Source: Rhizobiaceae bacterium (lineage in GTDB: Bacteria; Pseudomonadota; Alphaproteobacteria; Rhizobiales; Rhizobiaceae). Taken from it: a DNA stretch of 64,000 nucleotides. Location of the stretch: positions 1 to 64,000 of the forward strand of contig JAEPMD010000010.1 in NCBI GenBank assembly GCA_017644105.1. Direction: 5' to 3'. The notes beneath the pieces are model-generated. The model made no database searches and was not told the DNA's origin. It saw nothing but the letters and a program-made list of their open reading frames with translations. Made by a program: the position numbers and the translations under genes. Below, piece after piece: positions 27,354-39,242 of the stretch. How positions within the stretch are numbered: position 1 is the stretch's first letter; every line of letters begins with the position of its first letter.

Positions 27354-29171
27354 TTAAGCAGCAGCCCGCGCATAGTTTGCGGAGTGCCCTTGTTGATTGG
27401 TTTTAAACTTCTCAATCATATTCAAAAGCTCGGTTGTGTCTTGTGCCAGAACTTCAGCAGACGCCGTTGTTTGTTCTGCCATAGCCGCATTGTTCTGAGT
27501 CTGTGTATCAAGCTGATTAACCGATGATGTGATTGAAGCAAGTGTCATATCCTGCTCTTTGGCAGAACCTGCAATTTTTGTCACAATCTCGCTTGCGGAG
27601 GTAATTTGCTCAGAAATTCTAGCCAAAGCCTCTCCTGTTTGACCCACGAGCTCAACACCATTTTTAACTTGCGTAGACGATTGAGAAATACGCTCTTTGA
27701 TCTCTTTCGCAGCATCTGCAGAACGTTGAGCAAGTTCACGAACTTCTTGAGCAACAACGGCAAAGCCTTTGCCACTTTCACCTGCTCGGGCCGCTTCCAC
27801 ACCCGCGTTCAACGCCAAGAGATTTGTTTGGAAGGCAATCTCATCGATAACGCCAATGATTTTCCCAATCTCATCAGATGAGTTTTCAATCTCACTCATC
27901 GCAGCAATAGCATTTTTCACAATATCGTCAGAGCGCGTTGTTTCTTCGCTGACCACTGACACTCGCTCTGCGGCATCACTTGCTCCATCCGCTGTTTGCT
28001 TGACGGTGACCGATAATTCTTCAATCGCAGCAGATGTTTCTTCCAAGGAAGCGGCCTGCAATTCTGTTCTCTGTGCAAGATCACCTGAAGCACGTTTGAT
28101 CTGCTCTTTAGATTCACCAATCTCGAAACCCTTTGAGCTGACATTTTGCATCGCGCTATCAAGACGGGAGATTGCATCGTTGAAGTTGTTTTTAACATCA
28201 ACATATTTCTCGCCCAGATCATCACAACGCGTTGTGAGATCTCCGTCTGCCAAACGCTCCAGCAAAACACCAATGGCTGAAACGAATTGAGCTTGTTCAG
28301 CCGCTTCTGCTTCTTTGACTTTTGCCGCGTTAGAGCGTTGAACTTGAAGTTCTTCGTCCTGAGATTCTTGTTGTGCGCTTAATGCAAGGCGCTCGCGAAC
28401 TTTGTCCTGTAGTGCTGCCGTTGCTTGCGCCATAGAACCAACTTCATTGTTCATGTCCGTAAACGGAACAGTAATATCCACATTATCTGTCGACACTTCG
28501 ACCAATGTGTCACGAATAGCATTTAAAGGTCCTGTAATTGAACGGATGATAAAGAATGCAACTGAGGATAAAGCAGCCAGAACAATTGCACCCAGCACCA
28601 ATTGAGTCATGAGCTCTTTCATAAATACGGCACTTAGATCGTCAAAATAGACCCCTGTTCCGACAATTACGCCCCAGGGAGCATAATCCATGGAATAAGA
28701 GCCCTTTAGATATAAGGCACCCTCTTCACCGCCTGGTTTTGCCCACATATATTCCGTGCGGCCACCACCTGATCTGGCAGTTGCGACCATATCGACGATA
28801 AATGTATTTCCGCTCTCATCTTTCACATCAGAGAAATCTCTACCCACCACAGATGCTGTTGGGTGGAAGACATTAACCGCTTGATAATTGAAACCGAACA
28901 GATAACCGGCAGGCTCGTATTTAATCTTGGTGATGACACCAAACGCTTCAGTTTTGGCTTGCTCTAGCGTTAACTCACCAGCTTTGACACGTTCATTATA
29001 TGCATCCATGATGGATAAACTGCTCTCAACCTGCGTACGCAGCATGTTGTAACGTTCATCCGTAATCGATGTCATTTTTGATTGAACCGAGAAGTATGAA
29101 ATTGCGACAAGTGCAAGCATAAACCCAGCTACTAAAACAAGTAACTGTTTGGAAATTGTAAGGTTCTTCAT
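27354..29171 (-). CDS. Methyl-accepting chemotaxis protein with a single-Cache sensor domain
   Basis: 605-residue chemoreceptor. Helix 1 (about 10-30) and helix 2 (about 188-212) enclose a periplasmic domain of about 155 residues with the sCache_2 hallmark [20 protein letters not shown] and the later [15 protein letters not shown]; this family commonly binds small organic acids. HAMP follows (about 213-265), then a linker with a second HAMP-like part, and the signalling tip [18 protein letters not shown]. It ends NYARAAA, without a CheR-binding pentapeptide. It stands alone, with a bidirectional terminator at its end. Confidence 0.95.
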   Translation of the reverse strand: MKNLTISKQLLVLVAGFMLALVAISYFSVQSKMTSITDERYNMLRTQVESSLSIMDAYNERVKAGELTLEQAKTEAFGVITKIKYEPAGYLFGFNYQAVNVFHPTASVVGRDFSDVKDESGNTFIVDMVATARSGGGRTEYMWAKPGGEEGALYLKGSYSMDYAPWGVIVGTGVYFDDLSAVFMKELMTQLVLGAIVLAALSSVAFFIIRSITGPLNAIRDTLVEVSTDNVDITVPFTDMNNEVGSMAQATAALQDKVRERLALSAQQESQDEELQVQRSNAAKVKEAEAAEQAQFVSAIGVLLERLADGDLTTRCDDLGEKYVDVKNNFNDAISRLDSAMQNVSSKGFEIGESKEQIKRASGDLAQRTELQAASLEETSAAIEELSVTVKQTADGASDAAERVSVVSEETTRSDDIVKNAIAAMSEIENSSDEIGKIIGVIDEIAFQTNLLALNAGVEAARAGESGKGFAVVAQEVRELAQRSADAAKEIKERISQSSTQVKNGVELVGQTGEALARISEQITSASEIVTKIAGSAKEQDMTLASITSSVNQLDTQTQNNAAMAEQTTASAEVLAQDTTELLNMIEKFKTNQQGHSANYARAAA

Positions 29172-29409
29172 TCGGGCGCTTTCTTGATAAAGCTTATAGA
29201 TTTATTTTTTGGGGAATTCGCGTCATGCGGAAGAACCAGCACATCATGCGCTGAATAGAAAATTTCTGAAATGCCAACCTAATAAGCGAAGCCTATTAAA
29301 ATTCCAGATTTTGTTTTGATAGAATAATTAGCCTTAACAAAAGTTTAAGTAGGGCCCGGAATTCTGGGTGTTTTCACGTGATAAAAAATAATCCAGCGAA
29401 AATACGGGC

Positions 29410-29437
29410 TTGCATTCTGGATCATTCGCTGTATAAG
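29410..29437 (+). promoter_or_regulatory. Candidate promoter of the rpsF operon
   Basis: TTGCAT (29410-29415) and TATAAG (29432-29437) are separated by 16 bases, a reasonable sigma-70-type pair. Transcription from about 29444 would give a leader of some 220 bases that contains the structured region at 29476-29544. Confidence 0.5.
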
Positions 29438-29475
29438 CGCACCTATTAACGATCCGGTCTTTGGCTGGTGGCTGA

Positions 29476-29544
29476 ACGGAGGGCAAATGCTCGCTAGACT
29501 TTAGCGTCCCATTTGCAGGTGCATGAAGTGCTCCGGCCTCCCGT
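29476..29544 (+). ncRNA. Structured leader of the rpsF operon, possible three-way junction
   Basis: Nested pairings are visible. GCAAATG (29483-29489) pairs with CATTTGC (29510-29516), and inside it CGCTA (29492-29496) pairs with TAGCG (29502-29506). Next to it GG-T-GCA (29518-29523) pairs with TGC-T-CC (29529-29534). The whole is closed by ACGGAGG (29476-29482) with CCTCC-C-GT (29537-29544). This makes a plausible three-way junction in the 5' leader. It could be an autoregulatory ribosomal-protein site or a small RNA. I do not recognise a named family. Confidence 0.55.
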
Positions 29545-29617
29545 GTCTCCGCTCACGATCATCGCTCAAAACGTCTTTCTTGCCTAAGGCTTTATGCTTT
29601 ACTGGATTGCTCGTTGA

Positions 29618-29634
29618 GGCTTAGCCGCTAAGGT
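29618..29634 (+). promoter_or_regulatory. rpsF: CCG-loop hairpin just before rpsF, candidate S6:S18 site
   Basis: CTTAG (29620-29624) pairs with CTAAG (29628-29632), leaving CCG as the loop, about 35 bases before the rpsF start. The known S6:S18 leader element displays an unpaired CCG trinucleotide that mimics the 16S rRNA site, so this may be the operon's feedback site. The match is short and unproven. Confidence 0.4.
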
Positions 29635-29665
29635 CCAGATCAAAACGCAAGAAAGGTGAAGCCTA

Positions 29666-30091
29666 ATGGCTCTTTATGAACATATTTTCCTTGCACGTCA
29701 GGATTTGTCTGGCGCACAAGTGGATGAACTTATCCAAAACTACAAATCTCTTTTGGAAGAGAACGGTGGTTCTGTTGGTCGCATTGAGAACTGGGGTCTT
29801 AAATCCCTAACTTACCGCATCAAGAAAAACCGTAAAGCACATTATGCACTATTGAACATCGAAGCTCCTGGTGCTGCGATCCACGAAATGGAACGTCAAA
29901 TGCGCATTAACGAAGACATCCTTCGTTATATGACTGTATCTGTTGAAGAGCACGAAGAAGGTCCTTCAGTGATGATGCAAAAACGTGACCGTGACGACCG
30001 TGGTCGTGGTGGAGATCGTGGCGACCGTGGTGGTCGTGGCGAACGCGGTGAAAGCGGCCGTCGTCCTCGCGAAGCAGCAGCACAAGAATAG
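29666..30091 (+). CDS. rpsF: 30S ribosomal protein S6
   Basis: S6 binds the central domain of 16S rRNA as a heterodimer with S18. The 141-residue protein has the normal S6 fold in residues 1-95 ([41 protein letters not shown]), then a roughly 40-residue tail made of arginine-, glycine- and aspartate-rich repeats ([13 protein letters not shown]). Such tails occur in alphaproteobacterial S6 and are probably disordered and RNA-binding. The gene opens the rpsF-rpsR-DUF2232-rplI operon, following a long structured leader. Confidence 0.98.
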   Translation: MALYEHIFLARQDLSGAQVDELIQNYKSLLEENGGSVGRIENWGLKSLTYRIKKNRKAHYALLNIEAPGAAIHEMERQMRINEDILRYMTVSVEEHEEGPSVMMQKRDRDDRGRGGDRGDRGGRGERGESGRRPREAAAQE

Positions 30092-30102
30092 GAATTAGAC
30101 CC

Positions 30103-30351
30103 ATGGTAGATATCAATCAAATCCCATCACGTCGTCCTTTTAGCCGTCGTCGTAAAACTTGCCCATTTTCTGGTGATAACGCACCGAAAATTGATTACAA
30201 AGACGTTCGTACTTTGCAGCGCTACATTTCTGAGCGTGGCAAAATCGTTCCTTCACGTATCACAGCTGTAAGCCACAAAAAACAACGCGAATTGGCTAAA
30301 GCCATCAAGCGTGCACGTTTCTTGGGCCTATTGCCTTACGTCGTGAAGTAA
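30103..30351 (+). CDS. rpsR: 30S ribosomal protein S18
   Basis: 82-residue basic protein with the S18 core: the [19 protein letters not shown] segment, then [18 protein letters not shown] and [20 protein letters not shown]. It pairs with S6 on the 30S platform. It starts 11 bases after rpsF, and a GC-rich hairpin follows its stop, which may reduce transcription into the downstream membrane protein and rplI genes. Confidence 0.98.
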   Translation: MVDINQIPSRRPFSRRRKTCPFSGDNAPKIDYKDVRTLQRYISERGKIVPSRITAVSHKKQRELAKAIKRARFLGLLPYVVK

Positions 30352-30363
30352 GAAATTTTGAGC

Positions 30364-30385
30364 GGGCGGCTTTTGTTAGCCGCCC
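30364..30385 (+). terminator. GC-rich hairpin after rpsR, probable partial terminator
   Basis: GGGCGGCT (30364-30371) pairs perfectly with AGCCGCCC (30378-30385) around TTTGTT. The following CTCCTTTTACC is a weak T-tract, so this is more likely an attenuator or mRNA-end stabiliser inside the operon than a full stop. Confidence 0.6.
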
Positions 30386-30505
30386 CTCCTTTTACCGTTT
30401 ATGGGGTGGGCTCATAAACGTGATTTGAAAACCCATGTTGGGGCCCGGGCATTTGTCCGGAACATATTGCCTCTAACTGCACTTTGAAAAGCAGGACAGC
30501 GAAGA

Positions 30506-31492
30506 ATGACATTGAATGCAAATTCAATATTGATCGGTTTATTAGCAGGACTTGCCAGCGCGTTGTTGTTGGTTGGTGCTGGTACGCCGTCTTTTCTGAC
30601 CATTTTCCTGTTTGCAAGTGCTGCGCTGCCAATTTTCATTGCTGGACTTGGCTGGTCCAATCAAGCTGCCATTGCCGCTGTGATCACGTCCTTTGCAATC
30701 CTCTTATTCACCGCAACACCTGAAGCAGCTATGACAAGCGCGGTGACGACTTTGTTGCCATCTGCATGGCTGGCGCATTTAAGCACTTTAGCGCGCCCTG
30801 CAAGCGAACTGGGTGGCCCAGATGATCAACTTGTTTGGTATCCGCTCCCTCAACTCATGCTGCATAGCGCGACATTTATGGTGATTGCAACGCTCATAAT
30901 CGGTTGGATGATTGGTTATAATGCAGAGATCGTTGATCAGGTTGTTGATAATTTTATTTTAGCACTCAACCAATCGGGTCAAGGTGCACAAGCGAATTTT
31001 GTTTTGGCCAATCCTGAAGGCACAAAAGCTGCGCTCGCGAAGATGATCCCATTTGTGCAAAGCGCCATGTGGCTGATCATCTTGTTTTCTGCTTGGTATT
31101 TTGCCACGCATATTGTGCGTTTATCTGGCCGTTCAAAGCGCCCACGGGATAATGTGCATCTCACTTTACGCATGCCTCAATTGGCATTGATCTTTTTGGG
31201 CGTCGGCCTTGTGCTCATGTTCTTTGACGGCACGATCTCATATATTGGTGCGGCCATTGCTGGTGCTTTTGCATCTGGGTTCATGATGGCAGGATTAGCC
31301 GTTTTGCATATGAAGGCAGCGGGCAAAATGTGGCGCAATGCCGCCATATGGGGCTCATATCTATCCATTTTACTTTTCTCATTTCCAGCAGCCATTTTTG
31401 CCGTAATCGGACTGTTTGAAACTGGAAAACCAACACCATTGCTGGTCAGCGAAAACAAAGCTGATCAAGCTCAAGACAATTTGAAGACTTAA
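30506..31492 (+). CDS. DUF2232 family integral membrane protein
   Basis: 328-residue inner-membrane protein with about eight predicted helices (for example about 8-24, 30-45, 50-70, 110-135, 180-200, 230-250, 255-275 and 288-310). Its place between rpsR and rplI is the conserved alphaproteobacterial location of DUF2232 proteins, which supports the family call; the biochemical role is unknown. Proteins of this family have been compared with energy-coupling S-components, but no substrate motif can be read. It begins after an intragenic hairpin and ends 14 bases before rplI. Confidence 0.85.
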   Translation: MTLNANSILIGLLAGLASALLLVGAGTPSFLTIFLFASAALPIFIAGLGWSNQAAIAAVITSFAILLFTATPEAAMTSAVTTLLPSAWLAHLSTLARPASELGGPDDQLVWYPLPQLMLHSATFMVIATLIIGWMIGYNAEIVDQVVDNFILALNQSGQGAQANFVLANPEGTKAALAKMIPFVQSAMWLIILFSAWYFATHIVRLSGRSKRPRDNVHLTLRMPQLALIFLGVGLVLMFFDGTISYIGAAIAGAFASGFMMAGLAVLHMKAAGKMWRNAAIWGSYLSILLFSFPAAIFAVIGLFETGKPTPLLVSENKADQAQDNLKT

Positions 31493-31506
31493 AAAGGAAC
31501 CAAATC

Positions 31507-32133
31507 ATGAAAGTTATTCTACTCGAACGCGTTGCGAAACTTGGCTATATGGGCGAAGAAGTCAGCGTTAAAGACGGTTACGCACGTAACTTCCTATTGC
31601 CAGAAGGCAAAGCACTCCGTGCAAATGCTGCAAACCGCGCACGTTTTGAAGCTGAAAAAGAAGCACTTGAAGCACGCAACAAAGAGCGCATGTCTTCAGC
31701 TGAAGAAATTGGCGCAGCATTGGGCGGCAAAAGCTTCATCGTTATCCGCTCTGCTGGTGAAACTGGTCAGCTTTATGGCTCAGTGGCATCTCGCGATGTG
31801 GTCTCAATCTTGGAAGAAAACGGCTTTAAAGTTGCACGTAGCCAGGTTGATCTAAACACACCAATTAAAACACTCGGTATCCACTCTGTTGCTCTTAACC
31901 TTCACGCAGACGTTCAGGTTTCTGTTGAGTTCAACATTGCACGTACACCTGACGAAGCTGAGCTACAAGCACAAGGCGTTGACATGTCATCTGCAGATGC
32001 GATGTTCGAGCTTGAAGATCAGGCCGAAGCTGAAGCTGCTGCTGAAGAAGCAGCTGCCGAGGAAGAAGGTTCTGAAGAGGAAGCTTCTGCAGACGCTGAA
32101 ACAAGCGAAGAAGCTTCTGACGAAGACGCATAA
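31507..32133 (+). CDS. rplI: 50S ribosomal protein L9
   Basis: L9 binds 23S rRNA through its N-terminal domain and stretches across the ribosome surface. The 208-residue protein has the signature [19 protein letters not shown] and [16 protein letters not shown] in residues 1-40, the long connecting helix (about 41-75) and the C-terminal domain (about 80-150). A further tail of about 45 residues is built almost only from Ala, Glu, Asp and Ser. That acidic tail is common in Rhizobiales. The last three codons, the stop and the terminator recur 3.3 kb downstream (see the repeat entries). Confidence 0.98.
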   Translation: MKVILLERVAKLGYMGEEVSVKDGYARNFLLPEGKALRANAANRARFEAEKEALEARNKERMSSAEEIGAALGGKSFIVIRSAGETGQLYGSVASRDVVSILEENGFKVARSQVDLNTPIKTLGIHSVALNLHADVQVSVEFNIARTPDEAELQAQGVDMSSADAMFELEDQAEAEAAAEEAAAEEEGSEEEASADAETSEEASDEDA

Positions 32134-32190
32134 GTCTTTTATAGAACTAAATTTCGAAGCCCCGCGTGAGATCATCATGCGGGGCTTTTT
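32122..32190 (+). repeat. Direct repeat copy 1: rplI tail and terminator
   Basis: A 69-base segment starting with the last three rplI codons (GAAGACGCA) and stop, running through the terminator T-tract. It matches 35427-35495 at 64 of 69 positions without gaps. Two of the five differences are compensating changes in the terminator stem. Confidence 0.95.
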
Positions 32191-32192
32191 TT
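32157..32192 (+). terminator. Terminator of the rpsF-rplI operon
   Basis: AAGCCCCGC (32157-32165) pairs with GCGGGGCTT (32179-32187) around a 13-base loop, followed by a run of seven T. This is a strong rho-independent terminator 25 bases after the rplI stop. Confidence 0.95.
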
Positions 32193-32569
32193 GTTGAATG
32201 TCAGCTCAAGGTAACCATTCAATCTGAGTACGTTGGACCAATAAAATTTTACGTCCGAGCTTTGAGTTGTACTTACAAATAATTTCTAATTTGGCTGAGC
32301 CAGCCTGATCTAAAAAGCAAGAGCAAGAAAAGCGCTTTTAAAGCTGTGATTCGAGCGCTGAAATATTGAGTGGAAATTAAACGCGAAAGTTTACCTCTTC
32401 AAGCGCAACAACTCTCTTAAATTGCATATAATATCTATACACAATCCAAGATATAAATTTTGCAGTAAATACTGAGTATTATACAATATATTACAATTAT
32501 TATTTAATACAAAATAAGTATTTCGAATCAATTATTAAATATATTCGAACAAGAAGAGGGAAGAATTCG
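32191..32569. other. AT-rich region between rplI and the solute-binding protein gene
   Basis: 379 bases without a supported gene. From about 32420 on the sequence is very AT-rich (runs such as TATTATACAATATATTAC), richer than most gaps in the window. It must hold the promoter of the binding protein/chemoreceptor pair and lies just inside the left direct repeat, consistent with inserted DNA. Confidence 0.45.
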
Positions 32570-35417
<2,848 letters not shown>

Positions 35418-35426
35418 GGTCAAATA

Positions 35427-35495
35427 GAAGACGCATAAGTCTTTTGTAGAACTAAGTTTCGAAGCCCCGTGTGAGATGATCATACGGGGCTTTTT
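35427..35495 (+). repeat. Direct repeat copy 2: displaced rplI tail and terminator
   Basis: Copy of 32122-32190, ten bases after the chemoreceptor stop. It still reads GAAGACGCATAA, the rplI Glu-Asp-Ala-stop codons, but here it is in noncoding DNA. Differences from copy 1 are A to G (twice), C to T, C to G and G to A. Confidence 0.95.
35462..35495 (+). terminator. Terminator of the binding-protein/chemoreceptor unit
   Basis: AAGCCCCGT (35462-35470) pairs with ACGGGGCTT (35484-35492), then a T-run to 35495. The stem's outermost loop-side pair is T-A where the rplI terminator has C-G, so pairing is preserved by two matched changes. Confidence 0.92.
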
Positions 35496-35648
35496 GGTGT
35501 TTACTCCGAAAGAACTCTAAGCCGGTTGAAACTGATCTCTTCCTTCCATTCTCACACCTTGATTTAAGTCAAAGATCTTAAGTTGCCACAGGCGTATCTT
35601 ACGCTAAACCGAGATGTGCAGCATCCAATAAACGAAGGGTGTGATCAA

Positions 35649-35759
35649 ATGATCCATAATGCCCAAGCTGCACTCAAAGTTCTTAGGCTACGTGTCAGTA
35701 AATCTCGCAATATTGAGGTTTGGTTTACGCGCTTGGTCAAATTGGAGATTGCCGAATGA
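35649..35759 (+). CDS. Short 36-residue ORF coupled to the permease gene
   Basis: ATG at 35649 is preceded by CGAAGGG at a spacing of about nine bases. The frame runs 36 codons (MIHNAQAALKVLRLRV at the start, LVKLEIAE at the end). Its TGA at 35757-35759 overlaps the ATG of the APC permease as ATGA, the same coupling seen between true genes in this window. The peptide is basic and amphipathic, without a signal sequence. It could be a leader peptide that controls the permease, a small protein, or chance. I recognise no relative. Confidence 0.45.
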   Translation: MIHNAQAALKVLRLRVSKSRNIEVWFTRLVKLEIAE

Positions 35760-37000
35760 ATTACACAAAATCGAACGACACCTCGCCCCATAACCAGTTA
35801 AAACGAACCCTCACGCTAACATATGTAGTTCTCTATGGCCTGGGTGTGACGGTCGGCGCCGGAATCTATGTTTTGCTTGGCGAAGTTATCGCCCGCTCAG
35901 GCAATTTTGCGCCCATGTCCTTCCTAATCGCCGGTTTTGTTATGTTAATGCCGGCTGCATGCTTTGCTGAATTAACGGGTCGAATGCCCTATGCTGCAGC
36001 GGAAGCCCATTTTGTCGGCACAGGATTTAAATCATCAAAATTGTTCTTGCTGGTTGGTTTGGCAGTCGCAGTTGTTGGTCTGGTTTCCTCTGCTGCTATT
36101 GCGCATGGTGCGGTGGGTTATCTTTCTCAATTGATCGATTGGCCCGCCATTGTGCTTTTGATTTTGGTTATTATCGCAACTGGGATCATTTCCGGTGTTG
36201 ATATTCGAAACTCGATTGCCATGGCGGGGCTGCTTACTTTGATCGAAGTTGGTGGACTTTTGTCAATTGTTCTAGGCTCTATCTGGGCAGGTAATGATCT
36301 GGGCGCACAGGCAATTAAGGCCGTACCAACCTCAATGTCCCCAGTCATATGGAGTGGCATTGCCGCATCGAGCCTGCTGGCTTTCTTTGCATTTATCGGT
36401 TTTGAAGACATTGATTCCATCGCCGAGGAGACCGTTAACCCACAAAAGACGCTATCTCGTGGAATATTCATCACCCTGTTCTTAACCGTTTTAATCTATG
36501 TGATTGTAATATTAGCAGCATTGGCTGCGGTGCCGATTTCAGAAATCACCGGCAGTAGCGCACCGCTCACAATCGTCTTTGCCGAGACCACCGCTTTCTC
36601 TCCTTTAATCATCACTCTGATTGCAATCGTTGCAACCGTGAACGGGATTATTGTCCAACTCATCATGTCCTCGCGGGTATTATATGGTCTTGCAAATCGC
36701 GGTTCATTGCCGAAAGTCTTGGCCGAAATACATCCCGCAACGAACACGCCCCTTATCGCAACGGGACTTTCAGTCATTCTTGTTCTTGGGCTAGCGATCG
36801 CATTCCCAATTGACCGGTTAGCAGAATGGACTTCAGCTATCACTCTAACAATTTTCATTTTAGTTTGCGCGGCACTTATTCTGATTAAAAAGGATGGAAA
36901 ACCTGCACCAACAGGCACCTTTGTTGTACCGGTTTGGGTGCCATATGCGGGTATTTTTGCCTGTGCGGCGCTGTTACTCACCGGATTGCTGTCAGGATAA
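35756..37000 (+). CDS. APC-superfamily amino acid/polyamine permease
   Basis: 414-residue inner-membrane transporter with about twelve helices. The first helix carries the APC hallmark VTVGAGIYVLLG, whose unwound glycine region binds the substrate amine and carboxylate; FIGFEDIDSIAEE after helix 6 is typical of the CAT/YfnA-like branch. The ATG at 35756 with GGAG nine bases upstream is preferred over a TTG at 35720. A short ORF overlaps its start, and a CaCA exchanger follows 18 bases after its stop. Substrate not predictable. Confidence 0.9.
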   Translation: MNYTKSNDTSPHNQLKRTLTLTYVVLYGLGVTVGAGIYVLLGEVIARSGNFAPMSFLIAGFVMLMPAACFAELTGRMPYAAAEAHFVGTGFKSSKLFLLVGLAVAVVGLVSSAAIAHGAVGYLSQLIDWPAIVLLILVIIATGIISGVDIRNSIAMAGLLTLIEVGGLLSIVLGSIWAGNDLGAQAIKAVPTSMSPVIWSGIAASSLLAFFAFIGFEDIDSIAEETVNPQKTLSRGIFITLFLTVLIYVIVILAALAAVPISEITGSSAPLTIVFAETTAFSPLIITLIAIVATVNGIIVQLIMSSRVLYGLANRGSLPKVLAEIHPATNTPLIATGLSVILVLGLAIAFPIDRLAEWTSAITLTIFILVCAALILIKKDGKPAPTGTFVVPVWVPYAGIFACAALLLTGLLSG

Positions 37001-37018
37001 TTCAGAAAGGGAAGTTCG

Positions 37019-38065
37019 ATGAATATAGCTGCGCTTCCGCTGATTATAGTTGCCGCATTATTCTTAGTCTCTGCTATCCTTGTCTGGACTGCTGGAACAC
37101 GCCTTGCAATTTACGGCGACGAATTGTCGGAAAGATTTAATCTCAGTCGAGAATTTATTGGGCTTATTTTTCTTGCAACTGTGACAGAACTTCCTGAAAT
37201 CGTGACGACGGTAACCGGCGCAATGAGAGATAATGCTGCTCTTGTTTTAGGTAATCTGTTTGGTGGCATCACTATGAATACAGCTATATTGGCTGTGATA
37301 GATTTCTTCATCGTCCGTCACGCGTTGACGTCCTGGCCGCGTAAACCCAATCATGTCCTTCCTGCCGTTCTACTCATAGTCTTACTGGCATTACTCTTAG
37401 CAGTTACATTTGTCGGTGATGTTGCGTTGTTTCTAAATGTCGGTTTGGCCGCCATCTGCCTCTCCGCAGGCTACCCCATTGTGATCGGCCTCTTGAGAAA
37501 ATTTGATAGCAAGGACACATGGGCTCCAATTGATTTGCCTGAAGACAGTAAACGTGAAGTTGCTCAGTTGATCACTAATAATCCGCTTAAGAATATATCT
37601 ACCAGAACATTGATATTTTATGCTCTCGCAACAAGTTTGATTATCTTAGTAGCGGGTGTATTTTTAGCTATATCAGCGGATATGATAGCCAAAAAAACGT
37701 CAATTGGTTCATCCTTTATCGGAGTGACATTGCTCGCCGCGGCGACTTCTTTTCCAGAACTCAGTACAACTTTAGCAGCTGCACGCATGGGCGCCTACAC
37801 AATGGCGTTATCCAATATTTTTGGTAGCAACCTTATCATGCTGGCGCTCATACTACCTTCTGACGTGAGCTATTCCTCCGGTCCAATTTTGTCTCAAGCA
37901 GACCCGATAACGCAATTGAGTATAGCGATTGGCATCGTTGTCACTGCGATTTATGTCGTGGGTATTCTCATTCGCAGAACGCCAACATTGCTGGGCGCTG
38001 GATTGGATTCATGGTTAGTCGTACTGGTCTATTTGGGCCTACTTATTTCAATCTACTATCTTTAA
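37019..38065 (+). CDS. CaCA-type sodium/calcium (cation/proton) exchanger family protein
   Basis: 348-residue membrane protein with about ten helices in two inverted halves. The alpha-1 repeat reads LIFLATVTELPEIVTTVTGA and the alpha-2 repeat VTLLAAATSFPELSTTLAAA with LSNIFGSN after it; the two Glu residues (ELPE, SFPE) are the expected cation ligands. The usual GTSxPE motif is altered to VTELPE in repeat 1, so the ion specificity is uncertain. GAAAGGGA precedes the ATG. It is probably cotranscribed with the APC permease. Confidence 0.88.
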   Translation: MNIAALPLIIVAALFLVSAILVWTAGTRLAIYGDELSERFNLSREFIGLIFLATVTELPEIVTTVTGAMRDNAALVLGNLFGGITMNTAILAVIDFFIVRHALTSWPRKPNHVLPAVLLIVLLALLLAVTFVGDVALFLNVGLAAICLSAGYPIVIGLLRKFDSKDTWAPIDLPEDSKREVAQLITNNPLKNISTRTLIFYALATSLIILVAGVFLAISADMIAKKTSIGSSFIGVTLLAAATSFPELSTTLAAARMGAYTMALSNIFGSNLIMLALILPSDVSYSSGPILSQADPITQLSIAIGIVVTAIYVVGILIRRTPTLLGAGLDSWLVVLVYLGLLISIYYL

Positions 38066-38195
38066 ATAGCACGACATCAACTCCACTCACTATCGCGTTC
38101 TTTTACCAAAAATCATCCGCAACCAATTCGCATTTTGACATAACAAGCCGAGTCTAACTGAACACACATGTGTGATTGCCCTTCAATCCTTCAAT

Positions 38196-39116
38196 TCAAA
38201 GGCTTTGAACGGCCAATTTCACCCGTTCGTGAAACCAGTCAATTTCTCTTCTATCCCCTAATGTGGCGCTTCTAAACAGTGAAAGCTCCAAAGGATCAAA
38301 TTCAAAAGGAAGATCACGCTGCTCCAACTCATAGACCTTAGCTGCAGCATCCATCGCCATAGATGGGACAGATAGCAACATATCTGTATTCGCCAATATT
38401 GGTGCTGCCATCGAAAATTGCGGAATAACGGCACCGATTTGCCTGACCATACCGAACTTTGCGATCTTATCATCAATGGGTCCACGACCGGGTGATGAAG
38501 ACATACCTACCTGTAAATGGGGGAACTGCGCCCAGCTTTCCAGTGACCAATTTTCAAAAACCGGATGATTTTTACGTGCAAAAACTTGCCAGTACCACGC
38601 GCCAATTCTTTCGCTGCGAACCTCATGGCTCTGTCTAAGAGTTGGTGCGACAAGGGCATCATGTTGACCCTGGCTCAATTCGGTCACAGCCGTTTTTGAA
38701 TATGACATCAATTCCAACCTCACATGGGGTGCCTCTTTGGCAAGAATATTGAGTAATATCGGGATCAAGGGCGAGATAAAATCAGGTGCCGACAACCGAA
38801 AAACTCGATCCGATGTTGCCGGGTTAAATGCCTCTGACGTTGCGAGAGTCTGGGTGACCTGAACCAAAAGGATCGGCAATGCTTTAGCTAATTCCTCACC
38901 CCTTGCAGTCGGCACCATGCGACGTCCATCTCGAACCAGGAGCTCATTGTCAAAAAGTGTTCGAAGACGTTTGAGCGCATGGCTGACAGCAGACGACGTG
39001 ATGTTGAGCCGATCCGCAGCACGTGTGACACTTTTCTCCCGCAATAAAACGTCGAGCACCACAAGTAGATTGAGGTCAATTTTAGATAGTTGAATCTCTT
39101 TCATAGTGAATTTCAT
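38196..39116 (-). CDS. LysR family transcriptional regulator
   Basis: 306-residue regulator: winged helix-turn-helix at about 12-70 (VTRAADRLNITSSAVSHALKRL), helical linker, and a periplasmic-binding-like effector domain (about 100-300). It is divergent from the secreted beta-propeller gene, and an LTTR-type box in the gap overlaps its own start, so it likely represses itself and activates the neighbour. An alternative ATG lies four codons downstream (39104); neither has a good ribosome site. Effector unknown. The NodD/NahR/SyrM-type N-terminus (LSKIDLNLLVVLDVLL) is seen. Confidence 0.92.
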   Translation of the reverse strand: MKFTMKEIQLSKIDLNLLVVLDVLLREKSVTRAADRLNITSSAVSHALKRLRTLFDNELLVRDGRRMVPTARGEELAKALPILLVQVTQTLATSEAFNPATSDRVFRLSAPDFISPLIPILLNILAKEAPHVRLELMSYSKTAVTELSQGQHDALVAPTLRQSHEVRSERIGAWYWQVFARKNHPVFENWSLESWAQFPHLQVGMSSSPGRGPIDDKIAKFGMVRQIGAVIPQFSMAAPILANTDMLLSVPSMAMDAAAKVYELEQRDLPFEFDPLELSLFRSATLGDRREIDWFHERVKLAVQSL

Positions 39117-39130
39117 TCATCATATGTGAA
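39116..39130. promoter_or_regulatory. LysR-type regulator box
   Basis: TTCATCATATGTGAA is a TTCA-N7-TGAA inverted repeat that contains the T-N11-A core expected of LysR sites. A further palindrome, CATCT-N4-AGATG, lies at 39147-39160. Both are in the gap between the LysR gene and the divergent secreted-protein genes. Confidence 0.65.
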
Positions 39131-39242
39131 AATGTTTCATTTGATTCATCTTATGAGATGGACGACATTTAAGCAAGTTGTCTTGTGGTTCCAAGAAGGT
39201 TGAGGAGCACCATCGGAACCAATTATGAAAGGGAAAACGACT

